Source: Priapulus caudatus | Lineage: Eukaryota > Priapulida > Priapulimorpha > Priapulimorphida > Priapulidae | Direction of reading: 5' to 3' | DNA: 36,978 nucleotides | Assembly (NCBI RefSeq): GCF_000485595.1 | Contig: NW_014577064.1 | Span: 475,050 to 512,027, forward strand | In this document: positions 22,366-33,311 of the stretch, one piece after another | Layout: the number at the start of each line of letters is the position of its first letter | Numbering within the stretch: position 1 is the first letter of the stretch | The notes under the pieces: model-generated | Told to the model about the DNA's origin: nothing | The model's input: only the letters and a program-made list of their open reading frames with translations | Database searches by the model: none | Translations under genes and position numbers: made by a program

Positions 22366-22604
22366 TCCCCCCCCCTCTCTCTCTCTCACACACTCACTCT
22401 CTCCCTCTCCCTCTCTATGTAACTCTCTGTGTGTGTGTCTCCCAGTCTCTCTTTCTCTCAGTCTCTCCATCTCCCGCAGTCTCTCTTTCTCTCTTTCTCT
22501 CGCGCTCTCTCTCTCTCTCTCTCTTCTCTCACTCTCATCCTCTCTATCCCACGCTCTCTTTCTCTCTCTCTTTCTCTCCCTCACTCTCCCCGCTCTCTAT
22601 CCCA

Positions 22605-22664
<60 letters not shown>

Positions 22665-23845
22665 TCCCCCTCCACCAGCTTCCTGCCTCCTACCTGCCTC
22701 CACCACGCCTTCTCCTTCTCCCCCTCCTCCTTCTCCACAGCTTCTCCCCTCCTCCTGTCTCACCGCTTCTCCCCTCCTCCATTCTCCACCAGCTCCTCCT
22801 CCTCTTCTTCTACAGCTTCTCCTTCTCCCCCTTCCTCCTCCACCGAGCTTCTCTCGTATCTCCCTCTCGCCTCCAACAGCCTTCTCCCTATTCTCCCTCC
22901 TCCTCCTCTCCCCAGCTTCTCCTTCCCTCCTCACCCAGCTTCTCCCTTCTCCCCTCCTCCTTCGACTCACCGTCTTCTCCCTGTCCTTCTCAACCAGCTT
23001 TCTCCCTCCTCCTCATCCTACCAGCTTCTCCCTTCTCCCCCTCCTCTCTTTCTCTACCCAGGACTTCGCCCGCTTTTCACCAGCTTCTCCCTTCTCCTTC
23101 GTCACCGCCCCAGCCTCCTCCCCTTTCTCCTGCCTCCACCAGCCTGGTACTCCCCCTCCTCTTCTCTACCAGCTTCCCTTCTCCCCCCCTCCTCCTCCAC
23201 CGCGTTTCTCCCTTCTCCCTCCGTCCTCGTCCACCAGTTCTCCTTACCTTTTCCTCCACCAGCTTCTCCTTTCCCCCTCCTCCTTCATCACCAAGCTTTC
23301 CCCCTCTCCTTCTCCACGCAGTTCTCCCTCTTCCTCCTTCTCTACAGCCTTCTCCCTTCTCCCCTCCTCCTCCTCCACCAGCTTCTCCGTTCTCCCCTCC
23401 TCCTTTCTCTACCAGCATTCTCCCTTCTCCCCTGCCTCTTCTCACAGCTTCTCCCCCTCCTCCTTCTCTACAAGTTCTCCTTTTTCCCTCCTCCTGCCTC
23501 CACAGCTTCTCCCTTCTCTCCCTCCTCTTTCACTACCAGCCTTCTCCCTCTTCACCAGCTTCTCCCTTCTCAGTCTCACAGCCTCCCCCTTCCTCTCTCC
23601 ACAGCTTCTCCCTCCTCCTTCTCTCCGCTTCTCCCTTCTCCCCCTCTCCTCCGACCAGCTTCCCTTCCCCCTCCTGCTCCTCCACCAAGTTCTCCCTCCT
23701 CCTCCTCCACAGCTTCTCCTTCTCCCCTCCTCTTTCTACGAGGCAGCGTCTCCCTTCCTCCCTCGCCACCCGTTCTCCCCTCCTCCGTCTGCCACAGACT
23801 TTACTCCCCTCCTCCTCTACAGCCTTCTCACCGGCCATATAGCGT
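22366..23845. repeat. 1.45-kb polypyrimidine tract and minisatellite
   Basis: The first 300 bp are mostly CT dinucleotides. The rest is a degenerate minisatellite of CTTCTCC, CCTCCTCC and CCACCAGCTTCTCC words, with units of roughly 35-45 bp. All three plus frames and the minus frames are open for hundreds of codons only because the strand contains almost no A or G. The proteins would be Ser/Pro/Leu or Arg/Glu/Gly low complexity. Confidence 0.93.
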
Positions 23846-23978
23846 GATAGACGTGTGTGCGGCAGGGGGAGGGGCGTTACAGCTGGATACAATCAGAGTG
23901 TGATATGGAGCTAAGATATCCTGATTATCTACTCCTGAATACAATGCGCCCAGTTACACGTACAGGGCGGGCGCGGGC

Positions 23979-24235
23979 AGGCAATTTTGCATTGTGTTGT
24001 GGCGGCTTTGCATCTTGCCGTGTGGAGTTTTGCTTGTGTTGTGGCGTTTTGCATTTGCGGTTTGTGCGTCTTGCTTTGTGTTGTGCGCTTTGCATATGTG
24101 TGTAGAATTTTGCCATTTGTGTTGTGACGCTTTGATTTTGTTTGTGACGTTTGCATTTTGTGTTGCGGGAATTTGGCCATTTGGGTTGCGGTATTTGGCA
24201 TTTGTGTTGTGCGATTATGTATTTGTGGTAAGCCT
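23979..24235 (+). repeat. Minisatellite, unit about 20 bp
   Basis: Repeated variants of TTTGCATTTGTGTTGTGGCG occur roughly twelve times with substitutions and small indels. Open frames on both strands are repeat products. Confidence 0.85.
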
Positions 24236-24741
24236 TCTGCGCCACCGAACTAATAACCTAAATAACCTAATGTGAATTATAACGTTGCGTCAGTGGCCGC
24301 TGCAACAGCTTGCGCTAGGCCAGTTGTTTACTGCGCATGTGCGTTGGTGTGGATGCTGGCGCGCGTTGCGTTAACTGAATGCGCAACTACGCTATGATTT
24401 GTGTGCTACAACATGATGGTCTCTTGACACACATTCACCAGTTCGCCCGATCGGCAGTAATGAATTGTAATGCAGGTTCTAATGCAGTTTCTAGAACCAG
24501 CTAGTCTTGTTCAAATTCAACTGTAGAACAAAAACTGAAAATCTAAGCGAAAGATCTGCCGCTGCATGGTGAGTTTCACTTTCACGATACCTACCCTAGT
24601 ATATGCTATGGCTATGCCATGATATTATTCCCTCGCTCTAGAAGTAGGGCAGATGGTCGTTGTCGTATCGGTTACTACAGACTACAGTACAGATATGTTA
24701 CCCGGGTAGTTTATTAGGGTTGTTTAGTATGTATCAGACGC
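24236..24741. other. Gene-free stretch
   Basis: CpG-containing sequence near 24280-24400, with no supported gene. A GCATG|GTGAGT-like donor at about 24565 has no accompanying coding sequence. Confidence 0.4.
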
Positions 24742-24772
24742 TAAATAATGACAATTTGATTGTCATTATTTA
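24742..24772. repeat. Palindromic mini-element, divergent copy 3
   Basis: TAAATAATGACAA (24742-24754), a 5-base spacer, then TTGTCATTATTTA (24760-24772), followed by TAGCTCCTGG. The arms and the trailing GCTCCTG match the palindromes at 5013 and 26495. Confidence 0.6.
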
Positions 24773-24834
24773 TAGCTCCTGGTATATGCTTATATGTTTA
24801 TATGACTCAGTCGAGTCATGAGGTATGTTTAGGC

Positions 24835-24859
24835 GTTAGGGTTAGGTTAGTGTTAGGGT
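24835..24859 (+). repeat. Telomere-like TTAGGG tract
   Basis: GTTAGGGTTAGG-type words with one TTAGTG variant, directly followed by CAGGCCCGTAGC, the start of a G-rich dispersed element. Confidence 0.7.
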
Positions 24860-25285
24860 CAGGCCCGTAGCAGGGGGGTTCGGGGGCTTTCGAACAAACC
24901 CCCCCCGAAGCACCCCCAAGCCCAAAATTTTTTTTGAAAATTTGCAAGAATTTCACTCAGGTCGCCTCCATTTAGTGTAATAATTGCCAAAATCTCATCG
25001 TGCGGGAGGGTGCAAACAGTGACACACCCCCCTCCACACCCTTCCCCCCCCTCGGTCGCTTGGCTCCCTCGCCTGGTCGCTTTGTGCCCGAGCAGGGGGC
25101 GTGTACAGGGGGGGTCCAGGGAGTCGACCCCCTTGCCTCGCGCCAGAAACGCACTCTGAAGCCTCTAATTTTAAAAATTTTCGCTGGGGCGAGGGCCCCA
25201 GACCCCCCCTTCGCGTGCTCGCAACTTTGGTAACGTTACCCCTCCCCTGGTACAGATCCTGTACACGCCCTTGCCGAGCAAATTA
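24860..25285 (+). mobile_element. Dispersed repeat with CAGGCCCGTAGC end
   Basis: It begins CAGGCCCGTAGCAGGGGGG and has several G or C homopolymer runs, AAATTTTTTTTGAAAATTTG and CCAAAATCTCATCG. It becomes C-rich and ends near TACACGCCCTTG. The inverted end GCTACGGGCCTG occurs at 34026-34037. Its right limit is uncertain because a gap follows. Confidence 0.5.
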
Positions 25286-25294
25286 GCAACATGG

Positions 25295-25319
25295 NNNNNN
25301 NNNNNNNNNNNNNNNNNNN
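25295..25319. other. Assembly gap of 25 N
   Basis: Unknown bases between the dispersed element and a CT microsatellite. The true length may differ. Confidence 0.95.
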
Positions 25320-25330
25320 CTCATCTCTCT

Positions 25331-25373
<43 letters not shown>

Positions 25374-25637
25374 GCTCTTCTTCTCTATCTTTCGCTAACT
25401 CTCATATCTCGTCTGCTCTCTCTGTGTCTTCGCCTTTCGTCTAAATGTATCTTTGTCTCCTCGGTCTATGTCTTCGGATGTTCGCTCTCTCCACTCTCTT
25501 TCTCTCCTCTCTCGCTCTCTCTCTCTCTCTCTCTCCTCTCTCTCTTCAGTCTCTATTCTTTCTCTTGGTTCTCTCGTCTCTCTCTCTCAGCTACCGGTCT
25601 CGCTCAGTCTCTCTCCCTCACGGCGCACTCGCCTCTT

Positions 25638-25672
<35 letters not shown>

Positions 25673-26112
25673 CTTCTTTCTTCTTTCTCTCTTCAGTCTG
25701 CTAGTCTCTCTCTATCTTCTCTCTCTCTCTCTCTATCTCTCTTCTCTCTCTCTCTTTCTCTCTCCTCTGCTATCGTAACTCTGTGTGGTGTCTCCCCCTC
25801 TCTCTCTCTCTGTCATCTCTCTCTCTCTACTCTCCTCATCTCTCTCTCTCTCGCAGTCGCTCTGGCTCGCGCTTTCCCCCTTCTCTCGCTCTCTTCCTCT
25901 CTCTCTCACACTCTCTACCCCTCTCTCTTGTTTCTCTCTCTCTCTCGCTCTCGCTCTGTATCTGCGTGTGCGTGCGTACGTGCATGCGTGTGTGTGGTGT
26001 GTGTCTCTCTCTCTCTCTCTCTCTTCTCTTAGTCTCTCTCTCTCGTCTCTCTCTCTTAGTCTCTCTACTTTCTCTCTCTCTGCTCTTCTTGCTTATCTTT
26101 CCTCTCCTCTCT

Positions 26113-26156
<44 letters not shown>

Positions 26157-26289
26157 GCTCTCTCTCTTCTCTCCGCCTCTGTCATCTGCGTCGTGCGATG
26201 CCGTGCGTGTGTGTGTGGTGTGTGTGAGTCTCCCTTTCTCTCACTCACTCTCTCTTTCAATCTCTAGCTCACCTCTCTTAATTTGCGCG

Positions 26290-26320
<31 letters not shown>

Positions 26321-26370
26321 GTCTGTGTGTGTGGTTGTGTGTGTGTGTGTGTGTTGTGTGTGTGTGCGTC
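25320..26370. repeat. CT microsatellite passing into a GT microsatellite
   Basis: CT dinucleotide blocks run to about 26275 with short interruptions (GTGTGTGTGG near 25988 and 26210). An almost pure GT run follows at about 26290-26370. Open frames here are low complexity. Confidence 0.95.
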
Positions 26371-26494
26371 GCGTGCGTAGGTGTCTCTTTAACAAAAACT
26401 CATCTATATCTCCCTCCGCTATTAGTACTATATATATTATATATATATATATACGCTATTAATAGCCTATCTTATATATATCACTATATATATT

Positions 26495-26535
26495 CAGGAG
26501 CGTATAATGACAATATTTGTCATTATACGCTCCTG
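26495..26535. repeat. Palindromic mini-element, copy 2 (perfect)
   Basis: CAGGAGCGTATAATGACAA, a 3-base centre, then its exact reverse complement: 41 bp with two perfect 19-base arms. Confidence 0.85.
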
Positions 26536-26635
26536 ATAATATCCATATATAAATATTTGTCACACACGTTTGATTGCGTTAGTGTGAAGAATAGAGCTGT
26601 TTACTTCTAAATACGTGTTACGTGTTAAATTCTAT

Positions 26636-28072
26636 CCTAACCTAACCTATCCTAACCTAACCTAACATAACCTAACTTATCCTAACCTAACCTATCCTAA
26701 CCTAACCTAACCTAACCTACCCTACCCTACCCTACCCTATCCTAACCTAACCTATCCTATCCTATCTATCCTAACCTAACCTATCCTATCCTATCCTAAC
26801 CTAACCTAACCTAACCTATCCTGACCTCCCTGACCTTATCAGTAACCTCTATACCCTATCCTAACCTTAAACCTAACCATATCCTACCTGTGCAAACCGA
26901 ACCGAACCGAAACCTAACCTAACTAACCTAACCTTAACCTAAGCTAAACCTAACCTAACTAACCTAACATAACCTAACTAACCTAACCTAATCTAACTAC
27001 ACTAACCTACCTAACCTAACCTAACCTGAACCTAAACCTAACCTAACCTAAACCTAACCTAACCTAACCTAATCCTAACCTATCCTGACCATATCCTAAC
27101 TAACAAAATGACAGCAACGCTGATGAGCGTGGATAGGCGCAAGGAAGAATATCCACTTGTTCACCAATATTTAACAGGAAAGGCAGTGCAATCGGTGGTT
27201 TATTGTGTGGCGTGTATCCATAGACCCCTTCGCGTTTCACCTAACGTCGCTAAAAGTTTATCTCGTTAACCGAGCGAAAGTTGTTCGTTCGTAAATAGCT
27301 AAATCGAGGTCAGTTAATAATTATAATATTATATAGGCTCTTAAATTTATCGCCGATTTCATGTACATATGCGTGGTTTATACATGAATCTATCTCATAC
27401 TATATATGCTAGATCAATAACAGTTTTATTAGCGTTATTATATGTGCCTGCCACGCTCGCTTTACAAAAGAGCTATACAAATTTATATATTTTTATACTT
27501 GTGTCGCTTGTTGAACCAGCATGAGGCTGCGAGATGGGTGTCCAATAAATATCATATATTTCGCAATTTTGATCGTGTTTGATTCAACTTGGATTGCGCC
27601 TCTGTTTGTGTCTGCTATTCTTTAATGCCCAAAACTTACAACCTCTTATTAACATTTTCTATCATGGTTTCATTGTGAGATGGTAGCGAGAGGCAGCGCG
27701 GACTGGGCAAAATATTCAGGCCGGGAAATATAGCGTGAAATATTAGCCCCAGGTCAGGCCACTTTATTAAGCGGGGGTGTTCTGGGGTCCCGGGACTCCC
27801 CCAACAGTGAAAATTTTTTGTTACAAGACTTCATTCCATTGCATTCTGGTAAATTTTAGTGCTATGCATTTTTGAATCACAAACTAATGAGCCAACAACT
27901 GCCTTAGTACAATATACTGTTTATGAAACCTTCAAATAAAAAAATATACAAATCATTAAAGACGAGAGCGACACAAGGACTAACATTTAACCAATATTTA
28001 ATTACATAACTAATGTAATAATTATTTGGATGTACATATAAAAACATTTCATATCAACTAAAACTTCAATGA
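26636..28072 (+). repeat. Duplicated block, copy A: CCTAA arrays plus 970-bp unique part
   Basis: The first 465 bp or so are CCTAA and CCTAT pentamers with ACCGAACCGAACCG near 26900. From about 27105 the block continues as unique sequence (ATGACAGCAACGCTGATGAG ...). It matches copy B (35729-36877) in the same order and orientation, ending at TCAATGA. The copies differ mostly by one- to few-base indels. No long frame is open through the unique part. Confidence 0.92.
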
Positions 28073-28106
28073 GATAAACTTAAATCTCAGATAATCCTGT
28101 AACTAA

Positions 28107-28229
28107 ACAATGCACAGTGTATTTGTATCTGACAATACCTGTGGGTATTGTTAGCGAGCTTTCAACAATACACTGTGTATTGTTTGATCCTCCCTCCCCA
28201 TTCTACAATACACGTGTGTATTGTAGAAT
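28107..28229. repeat. Cluster of hairpins built on ACAATACAC
   Basis: Three clear hairpins follow one another: ACAATACC/GGTATTGT (28132-28151), AACAATACAC/GTGTATTGTT (28164-28184) and ATTCTACAATACAC/GTGTATTGTAGAAT (28200-28229). A weaker one lies near 28107. All have loops of four bases or fewer. Confidence 0.8.
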
Positions 28230-28232
28230 GGC

Positions 28233-29160
28233 TCATATTTATTCGCTAAAAATGGCGGGTTCAATGCCGCCACTTCGTTCACTTAATTGGTTACAGGCTG
28301 TATTTTTCTCTAAGAAGAAGAATTTTTAGTTAACTATTACATATTAGATGTGTTATCAATGTTACAATCTCCTGGTCTTTTGATCGGTCAAGCACATTTT
28401 CTTATTTCGATGGCCAACGGCTGCGATTCTGTATGATATTTGCGACTACATCGTGGCTTACGTTGGCAGATAGCTGAAGTTACTTTGTTGTTTGTGTACT
28501 AGTACATATTATATAAATTCTCTCAGCTTATGTTAATTCACTTTAAAATGAATAATGCAACGACTATGTGTATTGTTGTAGAACTCTAAACAAAAGGACT
28601 ATTCCCTGAGATAGTTTTTCTTATTGACTTTGTCTTTGGTTGCCAGTGGGCATCTCGGTTGCGATAGATATCATGTAAAAATATTTTGCATTTGTTAAAT
28701 TGTTTTTATCCGCGATGTTTAAGCGATCAAAATATTTTTAATTACGAATTCTCGTCTTTGTTATAGTTATCAATATAGCGTTACTTTAAGAAATTATTAG
28801 CGATATTACTTTAATTAAACTTGAAATTCAGAAAGACCCATGCATGCACAAAGACTCGTTTTAGATGGCAGTGGACTTAATTGTAGGTCAACCGCGCATG
28901 GCAGTGATCTGTACACAAATGGAAATCACTATGCCAAAACAGCGTAAGTTTCTTTTTATTAAAGGTTAGATAGTATAAGCAAGTTAATACCTTATACCTT
29001 GCTAAATATTATAGCTGTTGCATTTTTGCTTTTCTAACGGTATAGTGATTTCTCTATTGTCCTAAGCTTACTGTATAGGCTACAGGCTACTGGCCTTCAC
29101 TGCCTAGAGTAGACGCAATAAAATTAGCTGCTGCGCTACCCGCCACCAGCAGCAGCACCA
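28233..29160. other. Gene-free stretch
   Basis: AT-rich, with no array or supported gene. Confidence 0.45.
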
Positions 29161-29164
29161 CGCG

Positions 29165-29262
29165 ACCACCACACTACTACTACAGTTAGTACGTACTACT
29201 CTACTACTTACTTTACTAGTTACTAGTACTTACACTACTAGTTTACTAGTACTAGCTACTAG
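29165..29262. repeat. ACT/AGT trinucleotide repeat
   Basis: Degenerate CTACTA and TACTAGT words precede the MITE copy at 29271. A similar run lies on its far side at about 29786-29845. Confidence 0.75.
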
Positions 29263-29270
29263 TTGCTGAT

Positions 29271-29572
29271 AGGGTTCTATGTCCCCGGGTACTGCCGGAA
29301 CGCTACCTGTGTTACGGTCCGATATACCGGAACGTACCTAGGTACTATATTTATATGCCCGCGAGACCGTACCTATATCCTACTCACTTAACGAGTCTAG
29401 GGACTCGCCTACGCATTACCCCTAACCCTAACCGAACCTAAACCTAATCCTAACCCATAACCCTAATCCTAACCCTAACCATATCAAATTAGTGACCAGG
29501 TACGTTCCGGTATATCGACGTACCCAGGGTACGTTCGGCAGTACCTGGCGGACATAGACCCTATGGGCACTA
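29271..29572 (+). mobile_element. Telomere-core MITE, copy 2 (302 bp)
   Basis: It starts AGGGTTCTATGTCCCCGGGT and ends with the inverted GGCGGACATAGACCCT. It contains GGTACTGCCGGAACG, ACGAGTCTAGGGACTCGCC and a degenerate CCCTAA tract at about 29418-29482. The TACCGGAACGTACC/GGTACGTTCCGGTA words are doubled near each end, making this the longest copy. Confidence 0.82.
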
Positions 29573-29929
29573 CTAGTACTCAGGCCGTTGCAGGATTAGG
29601 CCAGTGTTGCACCGTTTTCCAGAGAAACCGGCTCACATGGTCTGGGTATTCTTTCTGAATTGACTCTCAAAATTCCTAGAGTGCACCAAATATAGCCTCA
29701 TTTTTTTTAAATTCACCCCTCGGCTGTTGACTAGAACTATGGAAACTCGTCACCAAACCCTCTGGATCTGCTCCTGCGTACTTGATACTACTACTACTGA
29801 CTACTACTAGTTATATAGTACTACTAGTACTTAGTATTAGTATAGCCCCAAGTTCCGGCGCATTCTTGCTAACACTACATTGGCGAGATAGTCACAGGTA
29901 CCGACGCATTAGATTTTGTTCGGTTTGTC
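29573..29929. other. Gene-free stretch with ACT repeats
   Basis: Apart from the ACT run at about 29786-29845, no feature is seen. Confidence 0.5.
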
Positions 29930-30910
29930 GGTGGGTAGCAGGGGGCGAGTGGTGTGCTGGTGGTAGTAGGTGTAGGTGCGATTCTTTGATGATTGCGGTG
30001 CGGTATTTGGGTGGTGGGTCGTGGTGGGTGTTGCCGGGATGGTGTATACCTAGAGCGCTTGGAGCTGGGGGTGTTTAGTTTCGTTCGTGCTGCGCTGGCG
30101 TAGTTTTGGGTACTGTAGGGTGGGGGTGTAGGGGTCGAGGTCGTTGGTCTGGGGGGGGTGGTGTGTTATGGCTGTGGTTGGGGTCGGTTTTTGGTGTAGT
30201 GCGGCAGGGTGTGAATAGTGGTGTAGTTGACAGTTGTTGGGGAGCCTTGTTGAGTGGGTTGTTGCCGGGGGGTAGCTAGTTGTGTTTAGCGGTGTGAATT
30301 GGGTTTGTGGGGTTAGTAGCCTGCTGTGGTAGCGGATATTTTTAGCGTTGCGGCTAGCGCGTGGATCGTGTTGTGGGTGTGAGGGTGTAGCGGCCGTTGG
30401 GGTTCTTGGGCTTTGGTGCTTAGGTTGGTTGGGAGCGATTGTATGGGCGCGGGGTGGCCGGTGGTAGCCCATCGTGGCTGGTGCGGCCGGCTGGGTCGGT
30501 AGACGACCGGTGGCCGGGGGGGGGCGTAGCGGCGCTAGCCGGGTCACTGGGTGGGCGGGGCGGCGCCCGTACGTTGTGCCGGCGTGGCGCTCAGGGCGGC
30601 TGTCCCGCCGGCGGCGCGGCGGGGACGCCCGCCCGTAGCCCGTGGCTAGCTATGCTTCGTTGTACGGCGGCGTGAACGTTCGTGCGCGTCGGGCGGGTCC
30701 CTGGGTCCCCGGTGCCCCCTATGGTTCCCGGCGCCGTAGCGGTGGGGTGTTAGCATTGTGGGGTTCGGTTATAGTATTAGGGGTTGTTGTTATCTCGGGT
30801 GGGCTGGGTAGCTTTGGTATTGACTGGTATGGGGTAGGTGGGTGGGTAGGGGGGGTTGTTGGTGTGGGGGGTGTGGGTAGGTATGTGGCGCGAGCTAGGC
30901 GGAGCACGTG
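29930..30910. other. G/T-skewed, GC-rich island
   Basis: The plus strand turns abruptly G- and T-rich (in 30121-30180, 53 of 60 bases are G or T). It becomes strongly GC-rich and CpG-rich at about 30440-30730, then G/T-rich again to about 30890 before returning to AT-rich DNA. Long G runs are frequent. I find no recognisable rRNA, tRNA or protein. The frames at 30050-30547 (minus) and 30439-30923 (plus) are low-complexity consequences of the skew. Confidence 0.65.
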
Positions 30911-31384
30911 CGCTGCTATTTAACATTACAATTATTTCACTTTTTATGGATTCTTTACAGCTCTATCTGTTACTTGCCACGCCTCGATTTATTATATGTG
31001 CGCTATCACGAGCATGTTACTTACATTGTCAGCCGAGTAATTGGTTTATAAACTTGATCAGATAAAACTCAAAAGATAACGCCGCTATTTCCCCATAGAT
31101 ATTCCATAATAAGTAGCGTAGTTCGTGAATTTTTTGCGTACAAAAAGAGAACATTGAAGAACAACCAAGAATGGCGTTTTACAACGTTCAAATAACTATA
31201 GCTGCAGCTGTAGCCGAGAGTTGTACATGTAAACCAGGTGAGGTCAAATGTGGTAATACACCTGTAACATGTTTTATTTACGAAATTCGTAGTTGTTTTC
31301 AAGCTACCAGGCATTTCGTATGGAAGGGTGTCAGGCTTCCTCCGCCGTGATGTAACAGTCGGGATGAGCCTGGTCGGTTTAGTA
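30911..31384. other. Gene-free stretch
   Basis: AT-rich, no supported gene. It ends at a poly-T run (about 31389-31404). Confidence 0.45.
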
Positions 31385-31388
31385 GTAT

Positions 31389-31434
31389 TTTTTTTTTTTT
31401 TTTTCTAGTACTACTATTACTACTACTACTACTC
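31389..31434. repeat. Poly-T run followed by an ACT repeat
   Basis: A run of T is followed by CTAGTACTACTATTACTACT-type units. Confidence 0.8.
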
Positions 31435-31454
31435 CCATGTGGGGGGGTTGTACA

Positions 31455-31660
31455 TGTCAAAGTCACTGACTCCGACGCGAGGCGATTCAAATCGCAGGTT
31501 TCTTGCTGAACTCGACTTGACTCGAGTCGGGGAACCCGAAAATGACTGACTTGAGTCGAGCACCACTGAAAAATAACTTTTGACCTTGACTCTGACTCGA
31601 GTAATATCGCAGGTCAATATCAGCCAAAAGACAGGGACTCGAGTCGCCGTTTTGAATGGA
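31455..31660. repeat. Degenerate GACTCGAGTC-rich repeat
   Basis: Repeated CGACTCGAGTCG, ACTTGAGTCGAG and GACTCGAGT words within about 200 bp. It resembles dispersed repeats with this palindrome, but ends are not visible. Confidence 0.5.
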
Positions 31661-31841
31661 CCTCTAATTCTTCTAAGTTATAGGCTAGTGCTATTGAACC
31701 ACATAGATTACATTACATTCAAGAGTCCATAAATAGATTAGCTAAAATTCATGACAAATACTATTACAGATTAAAACAATATTTTGTTACTTGCATAATA
31801 TTTATTTATTAAGTTTTAATTCTGTTTTCTAGCTCATCTGA

Positions 31842-32350
31842 AGTTAGTCAGATGCAGCTTGTAGAATTCGACATGATCGTGCGACCGTTTCAATGCGTCC
31901 GTTCGTGCCGTCCGTCAAACTTGGGCACAAAATCTTAACCGTTCGACGACGGTTTCACGATATTCGAGACGTGGAGGGGGGGGGGGGGGTTAATCGAAAA
32001 CGAGTTGGGATTTCGAAGCTGTAGCGTCAAGGGTTCAAAGGTCAGAGTTGTATAAGAAGGGGAAACATTTCTCCTTAACTTAAGGTATAGGGAGGAAATG
32101 CAGAATTTGCGGCACCAAGATCTAAACGGCTGTGATCTAGGCTTGTGATAGTTTGTGTGTATAGCATCATAGTAGGAAAAGCATTACTGTGCCGAAATTG
32201 GAGGTCACAGTGTCAAGGTCAATGGGGCAGAGGACTAGATTCTTGAGGACATCTTTTTCGACAGAGCGATAGAAAAACTTTTTTGCTTTCACGGTGACCT
32301 ACCATTTTTTATAGCTTTATTGAAATGACCGTGGAAATGTATCTTTCCGC
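31842..32350 (+). mobile_element. Dispersed element starting with an AGCTCATCTGA hairpin
   Basis: It starts AGCTCATCTGA, a short spacer, then TCAGATGCAGCTTGT, followed by CGTCCGTTCGTGCCGTCCG, a G homopolymer and AAGGTCA-type words. The first 30 bp match the sequence that enters the gap at 13199. The layout (terminal hairpin, then CGTCCGTCCG) parallels the elements at 16419 and 17335. The right end is not defined. Confidence 0.55.
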
Positions 32351-33311
32351 CTGACATGCCCGAAGAGTCTTGGTTTCTACGTTAAATAAATTCAATCGTT
32401 TACCAATTTGACCTCACTGTTTAACATGTTGCAACTAGAGTCTCCTTAGTATTACAGGATCAGTACGCGCCAACTCAGGATTTGACCTCCATCGGTTGTT
32501 CCAAATGTGATCAGTACACCGGCTCGCCCGCCCTTACGAGTACAGCGCTGTATTGGTTATACGGTGTATCAATGGGTCCGTAGTAATTAATTAGAATAAT
32601 CCGTGCTTTCAATAAACTCAAAAATTACAGAGATTTATAGATAACACATAGTGTTTATATGCTATCTGATTTCTAGAAAAGTAACTCAAATCGTTCGGCC
32701 CGGGGGGGCCCCATATGATAGCTTAATTGTACACTTTCTTAGTAGTAAACACAGCAGATAGTCACTGTAATTCACAAGATAAATGGCCGTTCCACTCTCC
32801 ACTCGCTCGTAGCTGAACTATTTGTTTTGCAGTTCTATAAATCTTAGTACACATAGAACAGTCTTTAGCTATAATCTCTGTAAATCTTGAGTTTTATTTA
32901 AGCACGATTAGTTAATAATTACTTATGCCGACCATTGTACAGCGTATCATACAGCGCTGTACTTAAGCTGGAAGCTGTGTTCATCACTTGCGAAACAACA
33001 TGCCCCGGGCAGCGATCACGTGACGATTTTTTCCGACTCGTCATGGCTGCTACTTCTCTGTTATATAGGGACTCTAGTTGCAACTATCGCTACACTTTCT
33101 AATTACTATCTTGACCTTGACAAATACAGTTAAATAGGATAATGCTCGTTGATAGGCAATGATAATAAAGTCGAGCGTGAAGTTACAGAGGAAGCGGTAA
33201 GAATCATAAAAAGTTAGATAATATTTTAACGTTTAATAGCAGCGCACGTCATGTTCCGAACGATATTCTATTGCGTCGCGCTTGTGAAAACCTACTCCAA
33301 CGTAGTGTTAA
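32351..33311. other. Gene-free stretch
   Basis: No supported feature seen. Confidence 0.45.

Noticed and set aside
22349-23903. Three overlapping frames of 470-500 codons, rich in Ser, Pro and Leu
   Set aside because: All three frames are open because the strand is almost only C and T; there is no non-repetitive protein sequence.
23925-24275. Frames of 82-106 codons on both strands
   Set aside because: They are products of the roughly 20-bp minisatellite.
26636-27100. Regular short repeats resembling a CRISPR-like array
   Set aside because: These are pentameric telomere-like repeats with no spacers, in a eukaryotic genome.
30050-30923. Frames of 165 (minus) and 78-93 codons (plus) in the G/T-rich island
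   Set aside because: Composition alone explains them; the products are Pro/Thr/His- or Gly/Val-rich without any motif. Resemblance of the GC-rich part to rRNA was considered, but no rRNA core sequence is visible.
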